Shown: piece by piece, positions 23,666-36,947 of the stretch
Layout: each line of letters starts with the position of its first letter
Numbering within the stretch: the stretch's first letter is position 1
DNA from: Sipunculus nudus
Taxonomy: Eukaryota; Annelida; Sipuncula; Golfingiida; Sipunculidae
Length of the DNA stretch: 64,000 nucleotides
Direction: 5' to 3'
Assembly (NCBI GenBank): GCA_026874595.1
Contig: CM049316.1
Coordinates: forward strand, 9,664,839 to 9,728,838
Notes under the pieces: model-generated
What the model saw: the letters and a program-made list of their open reading frames with translations, nothing else
What the model was told of the DNA's origin: nothing
Database searches by the model: none
Translations under genes and position numbers: made by a program

Positions 23666-24735
23666 TTTTTTTAGCTCATTAAGTAAATGACTTTCACACA
23701 CTGTGGCCGTGTCCTTTGAATTTTTTAGGGTTAAAAGTATGACTGTTAGTTTTTGTCTGGTTGTTTGACTTAAATATTCTAACTGCATGATTGGGCCAGA
23801 TGTTGCCTCACTTCCACAGTCATTTAAGGATTCAACAGTTATACTTAACTACTCAAAACTTTAAAAAAAACTTTGGTTCCAGTTTCTTTTATAAAATTTG
23901 ATGGCTCCCTTTTAAACAAACAATAATAAGTAAAAAATCATGAAAATAGAATAAATGCATATAAAATGAAAATGGCAACAACAAATATTCCTATAAATAT
24001 TACCTTAAAAGGGTTGGTTATTGTATGATCTGCCAAAACAGTTTTGCAGATACTGTCTTCAGCCGGCTGCTGCTGCATTTGTTTCCAGAGAACTTCTTGG
24101 ACCCTTGGACCAATCTTACTGGAAGTGGAACCCAGCATTGTTATTCTTTGACAGATGTAGTTGTGCCTAACAAAGACTGGTGGCACCACCTGCAATCCTT
24201 TTTGTGCAGTGTGTGGGTGTCTTAGAGATAACAGCTAGCCCATATCTTACGAGTGGTTCAATGTATTGCCCTGAAATTTGGCATGTCCATCCATCTGGGA
24301 CAGTTTTCTTGTAGCCCAGAAAGATGGTGCCTGCTACCTTCTGAGTTTAACTGAATACATTGACACTCTTTTCTCAGGAGTGGTTTGCCATATTGGCATG
24401 AAATTATGCATGTCCATAGATCTTGGATACCTCCATCTCTTACACAAGACTGGTGGCGTGCCCTGTAATTGTTTTCGTGTGGCTTCCATCGATGCGTTTG
24501 CTTTAGGTGAAAATCACTCATAAATTAGGAGTGGTTCAGTGTATTGGTCTGAAATTTAGCATGTCCATCCATCTTGGACAGTTTTTCGTAGACCAGACAG
24601 GTGGCGCCTTCTACCTTTCAGGTTTAATAGAATAAATTGATGCCCTTATCTCAGGAGAAGTTTGCTGTATTTGCCTCAAATTTTGCATGTTCTGTTATTT
24701 TGTGAAAATTGCACATATAGTTTGGGCCCAGTGCT
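23666..24735 (+). mobile_element. Family C Helitron-like element, copy C1 (3' end not found)
   Basis: It opens with a T-run and AGCTCA at 23666. From about 24013 it matches copy C3 near 62970..63110, including GTTTCCAGAGAAC and ACAAAGACTGGTGGCACCA. Units of about 150 bp with CTGAAATTTGGCATGTCCAT and GACAGGTGGCGCC phrases follow. The terminal hairpin and CTAG of copies C2 and C3 are not seen here. Its 5' boundary is tentative. Confidence 0.6.
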
Positions 24736-24839
24736 CAGTCAGCATGGGGGCAGCCATATTGGGTTTCATGGACTGACTTCCATTAGCGTGATGAAGCTAG
24801 CCCAGCTTCATTCACTCATGAACATGGGTGTTCAGCTGT

Positions 24840-25740
24840 AATGTCGGATATAACATATTATAAAGGTGGTGGGGCCCAGTGTAGTGTTTATGGATGCCAC
24901 AATAGCAGGCAGAAACTGTACAATTGAGACAAGACTATTTGTGATATTCACTAAGCACATTGTTCTTGTATTTATGTCCTTGTATGTGTAAGGACAGTTA
25001 ATGGCTTTAGACAAGACGTCCAGTTTCTCATATTGGCACGAATGTTTGTTGTGTCTGAAGGTCTTTCTTCTCAAATTTTTGCGGACTGGAAGAAGTTAAT
25101 GGCAAAAGACCTATCCCAATTAATTGTATGACTGCCAAGAGAAACAAACCTTGTGTACCCACCTCATTCAGAAAGAGCTGGATATGAAGATAAAGTTCTT
25201 GCATTATTGATTGTGCTGAAACATTCATGGAGAGACAAAACAATTCAAAGACTGGGAGACCTACAGCAATTATAAGTAACATAAAACTGTGGAATACTTT
25301 GTTTGAATCACATCACATTGACACATCAGGTTCATTTCAAAAGCATATGGGGGACGTGCTAATGACAAGTTCATTGTTGACAATTCAGGATTTTTTTATT
25401 ACTTGGGGCTCCATGATTAAATAGTGGCAGACCATGGCTTAACCTCTTTTCCTTGGAAAGTAAAATTAAACATAGCTGCTTTCAAAATCAAAAAGGCCTT
25501 GATCAGTTAACTGAAAGGAAGGTTACTGTTAATAGAAGAATTGCCAGTGTGCGCATTAATGTAGAACCTGCAATCAGGAAACTTAAAGTTTATAACATAT
25601 TATTGGGTGCTCTCCCAGTGTCAACTTTGAAGAATGTGGATAATATTTTAATAGTCTGTGCTGCACTTTTCAACCTATAAAGCCAGCATTAGTACCTTAC
25701 TACAGCGACTGTGAGGGAATTTAAGGAATAAATACCAGTT
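24840..25740 (+). pseudogene. Fossil THAP / DDE_Tnp_4 transposase (ISL2EU/Harbinger-like)
   Basis: At about 24866 a frame reads GAQCSVYGCHNSRQKL, resembling the start of a THAP zinc finger. Further on, shifting frames carry recognisable DDE_Tnp_4 blocks: IDCAETFMER with the first catalytic Asp at 25209, VADHGL with the second Asp at 25430, KLNIAAF, and RRIASVRINVEPAIRKLKV with the catalytic Glu at 25564. VCAALFNL then a stop closes it at 25680. Several stops and frameshifts separate the blocks, and the part between THAP and catalytic core is too short, so this is a dead, internally deleted copy. The assignment is by motif recognition only. Confidence 0.65.
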
Positions 25741-27119
25741 GCTAAGAATTAATTAAATACTTTACTAGATAACCACACTCAAACTGCCTCATGTTTTCCT
25801 CACTTTGTTTTATTATTGACAACTTTCCTAACAATTCATAGGAGATCTGACAAATTGTCTACCACTTTCTTATAACTATTGACAGGTGATTTAAGGAAAA
25901 TGTAAACGAAAGATGGTCCAGGGATATTTGGACAGTTTTGCCCCCAAAAACTAGTTTCTGTTTTGCTTTTGTGATATTTATGGTGTCAAATTTCACAGAA
26001 TTGAAAGATGTATTTAAAATTTCAAGATATGAAGCATATGCAGAAATGACATTCAGGATGTTAGAGATTCCTACTGTATTTCAGGTTTTGTGTGATAATC
26101 TTCACAAAGGTCGGTCAACCAGTTTGGGTGAAAGATCAGTAATGAGAAGGAAGGGTCAGACATCATTATGACAACCAAAGATGAAAGAAAACGACTGTCA
26201 GGGATATTCTCTAAAGGTAGGATCTTTGCTGTTATATTCCATTCAGAATTACAAAAGTTTTCTGTCTTTTGCCTTCATTGAGTCATGTTGATGAGACTCA
26301 AGCTTCAACATTATCTCACCAGATGTCACAGTTGTATTTTCAATTTTAATATATTCCATCAAGATTTCCCAGATTATGAGGGTAGGTTAGTAACTGAAAA
26401 GTTACACTCTATCATGCTCCTTGTGTCTCAATATTTCAATGAAATCAGTATAAGCAGTTTGATATAGCTTTTACCTCCCAGTCCATTTGGCCAGGCACAA
26501 GCAGCTGTACCTAGTTACAGATTCAGGTACCTGTGAGATAATTAGGTACAATTACCTGACTTATATATTTTAGCATATCTAGGTACAGGTGTTTATGAAA
26601 ATACCTGGCTACAGGCACAGATAACTTTCCAAAGACATCTGAACTACTAATAAGAAAAGCGTCAGATATGGGGACGCCAACCCTGCAGTTCCTGGAAACC
26701 ACTTCTCCCTAGAAACTCCCTGTAGCTGGTGGTCAGCCCTGTTATACCATGTCCAAGCTGCTATCTACATATTCTATTTGGGCAGAGATTTGGCTGAATG
26801 TAACTTGTAAGTGTCTGTTCTATTGGTCTTAGTGGCTGCCTGTTGTGTTCCAGTCTTGATTCTGGTATTTTAGTATCATAATGTGCCACTAGGTGGCAGC
26901 ATAAAAATGAACACTGAGGCTGAGTGGAGTGGCTTATTAGCTGAAAAGGTTTCATTTTAAATAGTCTTATATGGTTAACTGTCAATGCTTTCTTGCACAT
27001 AGAATGAAATGTACACATCACTGTTAAGGCTAGAGCTAGTTTTGCTCAAACATCAATTTATGCATATAATGACCTGAAAAACTGGGTACTAATGTTGCAA
27101 AATAGGCAAATAAGATCAT
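25741..27119. other. No supported gene
   Basis: A 77-codon open frame at 25938..26171 is not recognised. At 26515..26620 short inverted phrases such as AGGTACCTG and TAGGTACA recur, a minor low-complexity feature. Nothing else is supportable. Confidence 0.5.
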
Positions 27120-27600
27120 TACAGTAGGTATGAGGACTCAAGTTACCGAAAAAGGGACTAAAACTGGACATACATTTAACAGAACTGCCATACAAGTGCT
27201 AATACTGCCTATGTAGGAACCAATGTTACCCATACAAGGGCTAGAACTGACCATACCAGGAGCAGCACTGCCCATACAAGGACTAGTTTCCCTATATAAG
27301 GACAATGTTACCCTTACAAGGACTCTAGAACTTCTCATAATAGGAATAGTCATGCACTGTCCATACAACATACAAGAAATACTTCTGCCCATACAAGGGC
27401 TCTCACTGCCCAGATACATTGGGTCCTACACTGACTAGTGCTGCTTGGGGAAGGACTTAATGTGCCCACACAAGGACTCAAGCTGCCCACATCAGTTTTA
27501 GTGATGTCCTTATAAGGACTTCTTTTGTCCAAACAAGTACTTATGTTTGCCCACAAAAGGACTAATAACATAATGCTCCTTCAAGGACCAGTACTGCCCA
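27120..27600. repeat. Degenerate minisatellite (CCCATACAAGGACTA type)
   Basis: The phrase GCCCATACAAGGACTAG and variants recur about every 30 bp across this block (for example near 27228, 27268, 27388, 27460, 27585). Open frames on both strands read through the array with periodic residues, explaining their length without a gene. Confidence 0.75.
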
Positions 27601-29030
27601 GGGCTGTTTGGCTTATTAACCATTATTGCATTAAGTGGCTAAACTTACATCCTGAGAGACCTAGAAAAAACACACCAGATTTATTGATCAAAGATATAGT
27701 GTTTGTATGTTCCCTTTCCTTAGCATTAGTAACCACCCAATAAACCCTGGTTGTGCTTTGTTGGATTTGTCTGGGAACAGTTCTCTGGTTTCTGATAAAT
27801 CAATGAACCCCTTCCACTTTCCTCCGGCCAATTTTCCAAATGGAAAGTGATGTTCCATTCTGATGATCGCCAAAAATAACTCCTTACAGGTACTGGAAAT
27901 CTACCGGGATTTGTCAAGCAATCAAAGCATCTAAAGTTCAATACTCGGTACTTCAAGAAAATAGTGTAGGTTTACCAGGATATGAATGTGTTATAAAATA
28001 AATGCATCTCTCCACTTGTTTTGGCATTGATAATGTACTTTCTGTGTCTGTAATATATCAAATTTGCTGAATGTCCCCAGTTTGCGAGGGCCCTGATGTT
28101 ATTTACTTGGTGATGAATGCATCAAAAGTCCAATACTAGATACTTACAGAAAACAGTGTTGATCTATGTGTTACAAATGCATCTCTCCACTTGTTAGCAC
28201 TTATTGTTTAAAATATATCAGATTTGCTGAATGTTCCAAGACTGTCAGGTCCAGAACTCATTTACTGATAATCAGCTTGTTCACTCAGGCACTTACACAG
28301 AGTGGTAATCGACTTGTCCATTTACAGATTGTCTGAAAGCTGCTTTGTAAAATGAACTTACCTAGGATAACAGTGGCAGCTTAGTCTATTGGGGATACAG
28401 TATGAAAAGTTTGGTGATTTGATCTTTCACTTATTTCTGTTTTTCCTGAGAATTTAGTACAAATACTTAAAAAACATGAAAGAGAACTTGGCATTTCACT
28501 GAGGAATATAATACAAATATCAAAAAATAAAAGAGGGAAGCTGCCATTTCACTTATTTCTTTTTTTCCTCCATATTTTGTATTTACCTGAGTTCACTCAT
28601 CATTGTTTGGAATCTGCTAGTTTAACAGCACTGTACTGTCATATAAGTGAGAAATTCATGACTGAAATGACAGATTTTCAAAGACAGACTCAACAGTAAT
28701 TTTGATAAACAACTTTTACATTTTATAATCTAACTTAAATGAATATTTTAAACTGATATCACATGTGCACCTATGCATTACAAAGTGAGGACTGAATCCC
28801 CCAAGGTATTAAACCTAATTTTGAGTACTTGTAAATATTTGTGAAGGTGTAAACCATAAAAACGGGCATAGCTGTGTTCTACAATTCTGTTCCTTGTTTA
28901 GGTTGGCTTTAATTATCAAGATAGGATTTACAGTGTCCATGTTCAAGATATCTAATTAAAATCACAATTTCCCTATAATGGCTGACGTATTACTTGAAAT
29001 AAAAATCATTGCAAATACCACAGGGCAATA
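27601..29030. other. No gene seen
   Basis: Two segments near 27935..28210 resemble each other loosely (GCATCTCTCCACTTGTT occurs near 28003 and again near 28180), suggesting an old tandem duplication of about 180 bp. No coding signal is found. Confidence 0.45.
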
Positions 29031-29036
29031 TATCAG

Positions 29037-29297
29037 CAGGGGTGGATTTAGAGTCGGGGGGCAGGGGCTCTTTTTCTTACCTTAAATTATGAGAAATAGA
29101 AAAATACCTAAATGCCTTAAACAATGCCACATTTTGCATCTCACATCATTGTCTTTCCTACTTCTGCATTCCAGAGTTATATGTAAAGTCTGCAAGTCTG
29201 CTAGCACTCCCAATACACTTGTTTGCCTGTGCAAAGGCCCAGGGTATGCCGAGAATGTCCTCCCCCCCACCTTTCTAAGATCCAGTATCTGCCCCTG
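29037..29297. mobile_element. MITE with 6-bp target duplication
   Basis: The ends are CAGGGGTGGATTTAGAGTCG and the rough inverse ...AAGATCCAGTATCTGCCCCTG. The hexamer TATCAG is found directly outside both ends (29031..29036 and 29298..29303), a perfect target-site duplication. The interior has no gene. CAGGGGYRGAT ends occur in several DNA transposon groups, so the superfamily is left open. Confidence 0.7.
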
Positions 29298-29303
29298 TAT
29301 CAG

Positions 29304-30384
29304 TTATTCTCCTGTATTTCTGTCTCCTGATTAGAGACAGGAATAACTATGCATGCAAAACTCAAGACTTTGACGAAAAAAGTGTTACTAGTGAAAATGT
29401 ACAAAGAAAAAGCTGATTGTTTTCATCACCATACTTTTATACCCCTTACAGATTAACAAGAAAAAGTAAGACATCTTTTTCTACAGCACCGTTATTGAGG
29501 GAGACCTCCACCAATGAATGAGATGAATGCCATTATGTCGCCTTGCATGTGGCAGTCTGTATCCATTATCCTGAACAATGAGTGATGTGTGAATCAGGAT
29601 AAACTTGTAAATCCACTGAGTCACGGCCCATTCTGATCAATTAGTTATAAAGGACACCCGCTGAGGCACAGATTGTCTGGTACAGATTCCTTACTGTTCA
29701 TCAGTGTGGAGAAAAGTATATAAATATTGGTTTGTGGCCTTGAGATGGTAATAACAGAAAAACAACATTGTTTTGTTACAGGTTCAACTTGCCTGAAAAA
29801 CATTTCTAATTTTTTTTGTTTAATAACATTGTTATGTGAATGGTTTGTATTCTAACTGCCTCTTGTAAGTTTTTTTTCAAATATTAAGATTTACTTTATG
29901 TGATATTCTTTTTAGTTCAGTTTCCATTTTCACAGGTTTATCTGAGAAAAATGGAAAAAAAGTTATAGGGTTTTCAAAGGTATTTTATGATCATTTCTAC
30001 CAATGCATGAAATCAGAACATCTTTACACAATAATAATTCTGATAGTGATCTGAATTTCTTTTCATTGTTTCAGGCTATGGTAAAACAGTGTTCATATTA
30101 AAAGTACTTCCATGGAAAACAAGTACCATATGGTGTTAATTCTGTGATGTAAAATATTTCTTCACCAAGTAACAGAGCAGCTTATAATTTAGTCACCTGT
30201 AGTGGAAACAATGTTTACTGTTGTAGGTAAAATTGTTCAGGTCAGAGAGATGTAGCTTGAGGGAGGTTTTAGGCATTGATGGTAATAATAAATATGGAAC
30301 ATTTAAAAAAGACTAGAATTATATGTCTTAATGAGATGCAGAGATAAGTTTTCAGATGCCAGTTTGCAGACATTAGATCAGTCA
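29304..30384. other. No gene seen
   Basis: AT-rich sequence without recognisable coding or repeat structure. Confidence 0.5.
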
Positions 30385-33300
30385 TAGATTTTTGCCAAAT
30401 TCTGACACTCCTTATTGTATTCGCCAAAACAAAGTTTCTTGAGAACTCCTCTGAGACCACTGGACCAATTTTTAGCTCAGCTGACTATAAGTCATCTGAG
30501 CTATAGTCGTGGTCAATTGTCCGCTGACCGTCCGTCTGTCCGTCCGTCTGTCCGTCCGTAGATGTGGCACGTTTTGAAACCGTAAGACCTAGGAATCCAA
30601 AATTCGGCATAATGTTAGATGTCCCCAAGATCTCCTACCAAGCCGAAAACTGGGTCTTTGCAACTTCGTTTCTTTGAGAAATTAAGGAAAAACCTCAATT
30701 TTTTATTAAAAACCTATTTTCACACTTCAGGACTGCCTAATATTAAAACCACTCATCTGTTTTTCCTCATATTTACCATAAATATTCCTCTATATAGTTC
30801 CTATGTACATGCCAGAAATTATGTCTGTATTATTTAATTTAAAAAAGTTATGGGCCAAAACATAATGCATTTTGTAAAAAATCAGGAAAGATATTTGATC
30901 ACTTAACACAAAAAATGTTAAAGCTATGGACCTTTTTTCTGGTAATATAACTTTAATTAATCTAAATTAAATTGTATACCCAAAATTAGATGAAAATCTT
31001 TTAAATTTTTTAAAATATTAATAAAAATAAAAAATTGGTACCTTAAATTTTGCCCAACTTTGACCATGGCACGTTTTTTTCCTGTAAGTACTGTGGATTT
31101 AATTTTCACAGCATGTTTTTGTTAGCATTTAAACTGTTAACACCAAAAATTTGAAACCAGTTGATCAAAAACTGTAGATTTTAATCAAGTTTTCAAGCAC
31201 CATGTAACATATTGTTTACATCAAGCTAGTGTTATGCAGTTTGCAAGAGCTCAGCACCCCAGCTTCAGCTCTAAGTTCCTTAAATTCAGCATACAGTTAG
31301 ATGTCTCCAAAATCCCCTACCATGCCAAGAATTTGGTCACTAGGACTTAATACCTTCGAGATATTAATGAAAAACTTCATTTTTCCATTAAAAACCCATT
31401 GTTACACTTCAAGACTGCCTAATATCAAAACCACTGATCTGACTTTAATCATAAATAATATACATATTTTTCATTCTCTATGCACATGCCAGAATGATGT
31501 CAGTATTGCGTAATTGTTTTAAGTTATGGGCCCAAACATAATGCACTTTGTAAAAAATCAAGAAATATATTTACTCCCTTAACAAGGGCATTGCTGAAGC
31601 TAGAGATTTTTTTGTCAGGGATGTAACTTTATTTAATCAAGATTCAATTGAATACCCAAAATTAGTTCAGGACAGAATTTTTCAAATTTTATAAGTTATT
31701 AGTATAAATATAAAATTAGTACCTTAAATTTTGCCCAACTGTGACCATGGCACGTTTGTTTCCCGTGAGCACTGTTGATATAATTTTCATATCATGCACA
31801 CATAAGGATTTCAGCTTTTTAGTTTAGAAAGCTGAAAGAATTTGGCCAAAAATTGTAGCTTTTATTAATGTTTTTTATGAGACCCTGTCAGACTTTGGCT
31901 CTCTCCAGCCCCTCTTGAGTCACCTGTATGTTGACCTTGTTGACCTTTCATCAAATTATGCATGCTTGAGGTGAGGCATACATGGAATCCAGGCAGCTTA
32001 TGGCCAGCCACAGTTGATCTAGGTGTCCAACCCAACTCATCTAGTAGTTTTAACCAACAACATAACAAACAAATTAATAAATTTTTATTGGTTTTTTTAA
32101 TAACAAATTAAAGAAAAATTGAAAAGGAATTTGTTAGTTTATTATAACAGGAAATTAACTTGCAGTTACTGATGATATAAGAATCTTGTATCGATGGGTA
32201 GAATGTCACATATTCCAAATAACACCATGCAGTCACCTATGGCATTTTTCAGTTCAATTTTAATGATAAAGAAGTAAATCATATTATTCATTACTAATCA
32301 TTAGGGATCATATGAAGTAAAAATTAATGATAGACAAAGATGCAGTTGATAATATTAATCTAGATTCCTACTGTGTCTAGTGTGTACATTGATGTGAAAT
32401 TAGTCCAAAATGAATTTTTTACAGTTATTTTTTAATATAAATAAAAGCCATAAAACCAGGTACTTATGATCATTATTTAAATGTGTGAATTTTGTATATT
32501 CTGGATTCTCAACATCATTGTTTGGTGAAAACTGAATAAATACCAGACATGGTGCGAATACTTTGTAATTGTATTTAAATACGAATATGATTATGTACTC
32601 CATTATAAAATTTCTTGCATAGAGAATGGGAATTCAGGTAAAAATGAAAGTATATGAATACTCGTGCCAATACTTTCAAAATGTATTCATGAATGCATTC
32701 ATGAATATATTCTTTAATATTATTTTAATAATCATATCAGTTATATTTCATTTTAAAAAATCATATGATTCTCTTATTATTTTTAATAAAAATTATATTT
32801 GGGACAATATTTGTAATTTTTTTTAATAAATAGTTAAACTTATATTATATGATCTGCTTAAAAGTTATATGGCCAAGTCAAAATCTGTGTGACAATAGTA
32901 CTCTATTTGTTAATAAAATAAATGAAATCAATCCTCTTCCCTGTCTCCAAAGGTACTATAAAAATCATACATAAGCTAAACAACAACAACTCATAATACA
33001 GCTTATAATACCACACAAAACCAGCATGTGCCTCATTTCTAAATAATATTTTTTTATCATATATAACAGTTGAGCGTCGTGACCCATAGTTCTGAAACTG
33101 AATCCAATTATCAGGTCACATAAGAACTGGTGCCTAACCATTTTGCATTGACCTCTGACCATTCCTCTCTGCAGTGTGTCCATCTGTGTGTCTGTGTTCA
33201 GACTTTAAACCACATATCTTTTGACTCGTTGGACGTTTAGCTGATTTTTTTTGCACAAGTGTAGCTTTTATACAATAAACTGGCGGCACCACTTGCAACC

Positions 33301-33987
33301 ATTTGTTGCACAGTGTCTATCTGTTTATCTGCTTATGGTTAAAATCACTTATATCTCTGTAGTGGTTGGACTTACCGACCTAAATTTTTGCATGCATATA
33401 CATCCTGGATAGCTTTCTTGATTTTATGACAGGTGGCGCCCCCTACATTCACGTTCATGCTGTAGAAATCCACACTAATATCTCTGGACTAGTTTGACAT
33501 ATCTACATTAGTATAGATCTCACATAGCTCTTCATCATTCTCAAAACTGGTGGTGCCACCTGCAACCATTTTTGCAGTGTCCATCTGTTTGTCTGCTGTG
33601 GGATAAAATCACTCATATCTCAGTGGTAGTTTGACTTATATTCCTAAAATTTTGCATGTGTATATATTTTGAATAGCTTGCTTGATTTTGTGGCAGAAGG
33701 TGGCACCTACATTCACATTTATGCTGCAGAGATCTGCCTAGGGTTAAAATCACTCCTATCTCAGCAGTAGACTTATCCACCTGAAATTTTGCATATGTAT
33801 ACATCTTAGTTTTTCTTCCAAATAACAGGCGGTGCCACTTACAATCATGTTACAAGGCAGATATCCATGCTAATATGTAACACATGTCACTCTGTTCCCC
33901 TTTCCACTCAATCCATGCCTCACTTCAGCTGTCCTACTCTGATTTCGGGAGATACACATAGTCGCTTGTCAACTACCTGTATTCAAG
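30385..33987 (+). mobile_element. Family C Helitron-like element, copy C2, interrupted by element A2
   Basis: The left fragment (to 30468) contains GAGAACTCCTCTGAGACC, matching C3 near 62994. The right fragment resumes about 33120 and carries repeated units with GGTGGCRCCACYTGCAA and GTGTCCATCTGTTTGTCTG. The 3' terminus has the hairpin-forming TAGTCGCTTGTCAACTA followed by TTCAAG at 33987, a mutated counterpart of the CTAG end of C3. The family A element at 30469..33096 lies inside it. Confidence 0.65.
30469..33096 (+). mobile_element. Family A HINE-like element A2
   Basis: It starts TTTTTAGCTCAGCTGACT at 30469, runs through a TCCG-rich block, and has two diverged internal units of about 690 bp. 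GATGTCCCCAAGATCTCC is near 30619 and its counterpart near 31301; CCATGGCACGTTT is near 31065 and 31746. The 3' end is degraded but recognisable as CAGTTGAGCGTCGTGACCC at 33067..33085. It has no coding gene. Confidence 0.75.
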
Positions 33988-36947
33988 TTTACATTAATTA
34001 CATGTAATATCTTACTAATTTTTTATGGTAACTTTGAAGAAATTTTCATCGATAAGTTACCATAGAGATTTTCTTTAGCTAATGGAAATCTTTACAACTG
34101 AAAATATGTATGTTGGGCCACAGAAAATTTTGCAAAATTAGAGTTTCGGTTTGCAGTCTCAAGTGATCCTAAGTAGCTAAAGGGTAAATCTCAATTATTA
34201 ATAAATTCTGTGTCAGCACACTTGCAAGTAAAATGCATTGTTAACAAAAGATTGAAACCTTTTTAATCATGAATTCAATATGAATTGAATAAAAGTTAAT
34301 TAAATTAAAATTGATGAAAAGAAAAGTATTGAATTTAATGAAATTGCAGTTGAAGACAAACTTTAAGTAGAAATTATTGAATAAGAATTGAAATAAAAAG
34401 ATCTGAATTGCTGGTCTGCCATTTGAATGGCTCACATTCATTCATTGATGTGACAAGAGCCCATTCTGTAGCTCAGATTTTCATTCTTGTCACAATTCAC
34501 TGCACGTGGCTATTGTTTCAGGGACTTCCCCTTTTTAGAGCTATTCATGTAAGTTTATACTCAGTATTCTAGTCATGCCAACATGAATATTCATGTTAAA
34601 GATAGTTTCCAAATTTTTTGGGAGTTGTCCTTGATGGGTTTAGTGTAACCTTTGAAATGCATCCTTAGGGAAATCAGATGCTGTTCACACTGATGAGGAC
34701 ATTGTTCCAACCAACAAAAGCTGACTGGTTTCTTCAATGAACTCTCGTGGTCTATTATTGGTAGCTTCACTGTCTTTTGGGGCTCTTTTTTTATTTGTGC
34801 CGCTGTGAGGATTTCCATTTTGTCAAAGCACGTTCAGTTTGCGTAACTATCGTCAGCGCTGTTTTCTGTTTCCATCAGGCTTTTGCTGTTTCTGCTCACT
34901 GATACCACTAACGTGCAGTTCCAGCTGCTTTTGAGAAGATGTTTTTACATCTTTGCCTATATTGATCTAATTGTTTCAGGAGTGGTGATTGGACGCTTTA
35001 TGGCTGATTAATTCCATTCCTTTGTTCTTAATGGCAGCCTGAAAGTTCATTAATATGACCTGTTTTAATATAGACAGCCATTAAATACAAACAGGATGCC
35101 ATCAATAAAGGATGACGTATAGTCTTACAGTCATAAAGTTTCTTAAGGCCACATGTTGCTGGCTATCTTATCAGGTTCCTAATGGGCTTGTTTCTTTGAA
35201 CTGGCCAAATTATTCATGTACAGTCTGTCTATATTTTACAATCATATGAAATGAAAGTAGTCCATTTGATAAGACTGTATTTAAATCTATATATTTGGGA
35301 AGTTGTAACAACTGATCTTTATGATTTAATTTCATATTATAAAAACATAACATCTTGCATTCAGCAATGCCATTTGCCTTAATATGCAACCACTGTGAAG
35401 GAACATTTCTCAATAATAGACATGTTCTAGGAAAGGTATTTAAATTTAAGTAAATGCTGGAGATGTGAGAGAATGCTTCAGAGCACTCTAGTTGAAGTAT
35501 GCAAGTCTCACATATTAGAACTTAAAAAGTTTACCAATATTCCAGACCCCAGATTTATCTAATTTTGTCACCTGTTATTTCATAAAATGTAGACCTGTAC
35601 TGTTAATCTACCAAGATGTGAAAGTGGTAAAATAAATTAAAGACAAGTTTCCCATTGATTAGGTCTCTTATAAGTGTTCAAATTCCTTATTTCATCATAA
35701 AATAAAAAAATGATAAATAAATGGTAAAAAAATTATTTATGGTTAAGTTGCGGGATGATTTTGATGTGTATGTCATCTTTATTGAGAACAACGCTTAAAG
35801 TGGCCTAGTCATATGAGATATTTGGTGTCTATTAACTGAAGATAATCCCTTAAACCTTTTATAAAAATAGACCAGAAAACGGCAATCTCACTGCACATGA
35901 GCTGTTTAATATGTTTATGTCCATTTGTTTATAACATGTGGGGGGACCACCAAAATAATATAAACATATTCAACAAGGACATCTGTGGGCAAGTCAGATT
36001 AACCAGTGTTTTGCAAAAGGCTTTATGTACCTCTAGAGTGACCTTTCAACTTATACAACCTATTTAACTTCCCTTAGGTTACATGGTTTTTCTGTTTGTC
36101 AACATTGCAGTTTCAACTAACATCCTGTAGATAGACAAGCTCATACATCCATCACAGAGGCGTCATATGAACTTTTCTTTGTAGGAATGGCCCTGAGTTC
36201 TTTAATTTGTATATAGAGTAAGCCAGAAATAAAATAGTATAGAAAGGTGGATGAAGAGTGAAGAGCTGGCTTTAACTAACCAAATTCTGTACCATCTTTA
36301 AACATAACCTCCCCCACAGCTATCACACCTTAATCTGTGCATTCTTTAAATACACCAGTGCCACGGGGTTTGAAGTCTGCTTTGCCATTCATTAGAATCC
36401 TTCCTCTTATATGGTCCCTGCCTTGCCCAATGATTCTATCATCTCAAATATTGCCTCCAGTGTATTCTATATTTGGTTGGACTAAAAATAAGAATTTTAC
36501 GAGTGGTGGTTCCATGCTTGCATACAGTCTTTTGTAAACTGCCCTGGCTAAGCCTTTACAGTACATCCCATTACGGCCATGGTGAAATGTCACAGACTGG
36601 GGCAGGAGACTGTATAGATGATGTCAGCCAAAGATCTTGGGATACTGAGGGCATCATTCATTTGTTAACGTATCCATTTACTTTATCGTTTGTCTATGTG
36701 AAACATTGCCAAGGCAAATGGTAATCAGTGAGTCTGGCCAGACAGAAAAATCAAGTACAGTTTCCTGTGTGCTGGTCCATGTCTGATATCGGTCTGTGTG
36801 TCTGTCTTTTTCAAGGTTGTATTTGTGTAAACAGTGGTTGGCTTTAAAAGTGAATTTGTTGCTGAAAGTATTTGCAAAATATTATGAATAGGGGTGTAAC
36901 AATGCATCAAATAATCAGAGAATTGAATTGGCCTATTCATTAATCAA
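33988..36947. other. No supported gene
   Basis: AT-rich sequence. Around 34241..34441 the DNA is almost free of C and G and encodes only phenylalanine/asparagine-rich noise. A block at 36240..36600 reads somewhat like protein on the minus strand but with frequent stops, and I could not assign it. Confidence 0.45.

Noticed and set aside
36240-36600. Minus-strand block with transposase-like feel
   Set aside because: The fragments are interrupted by many stops and I could not match them to a named family.
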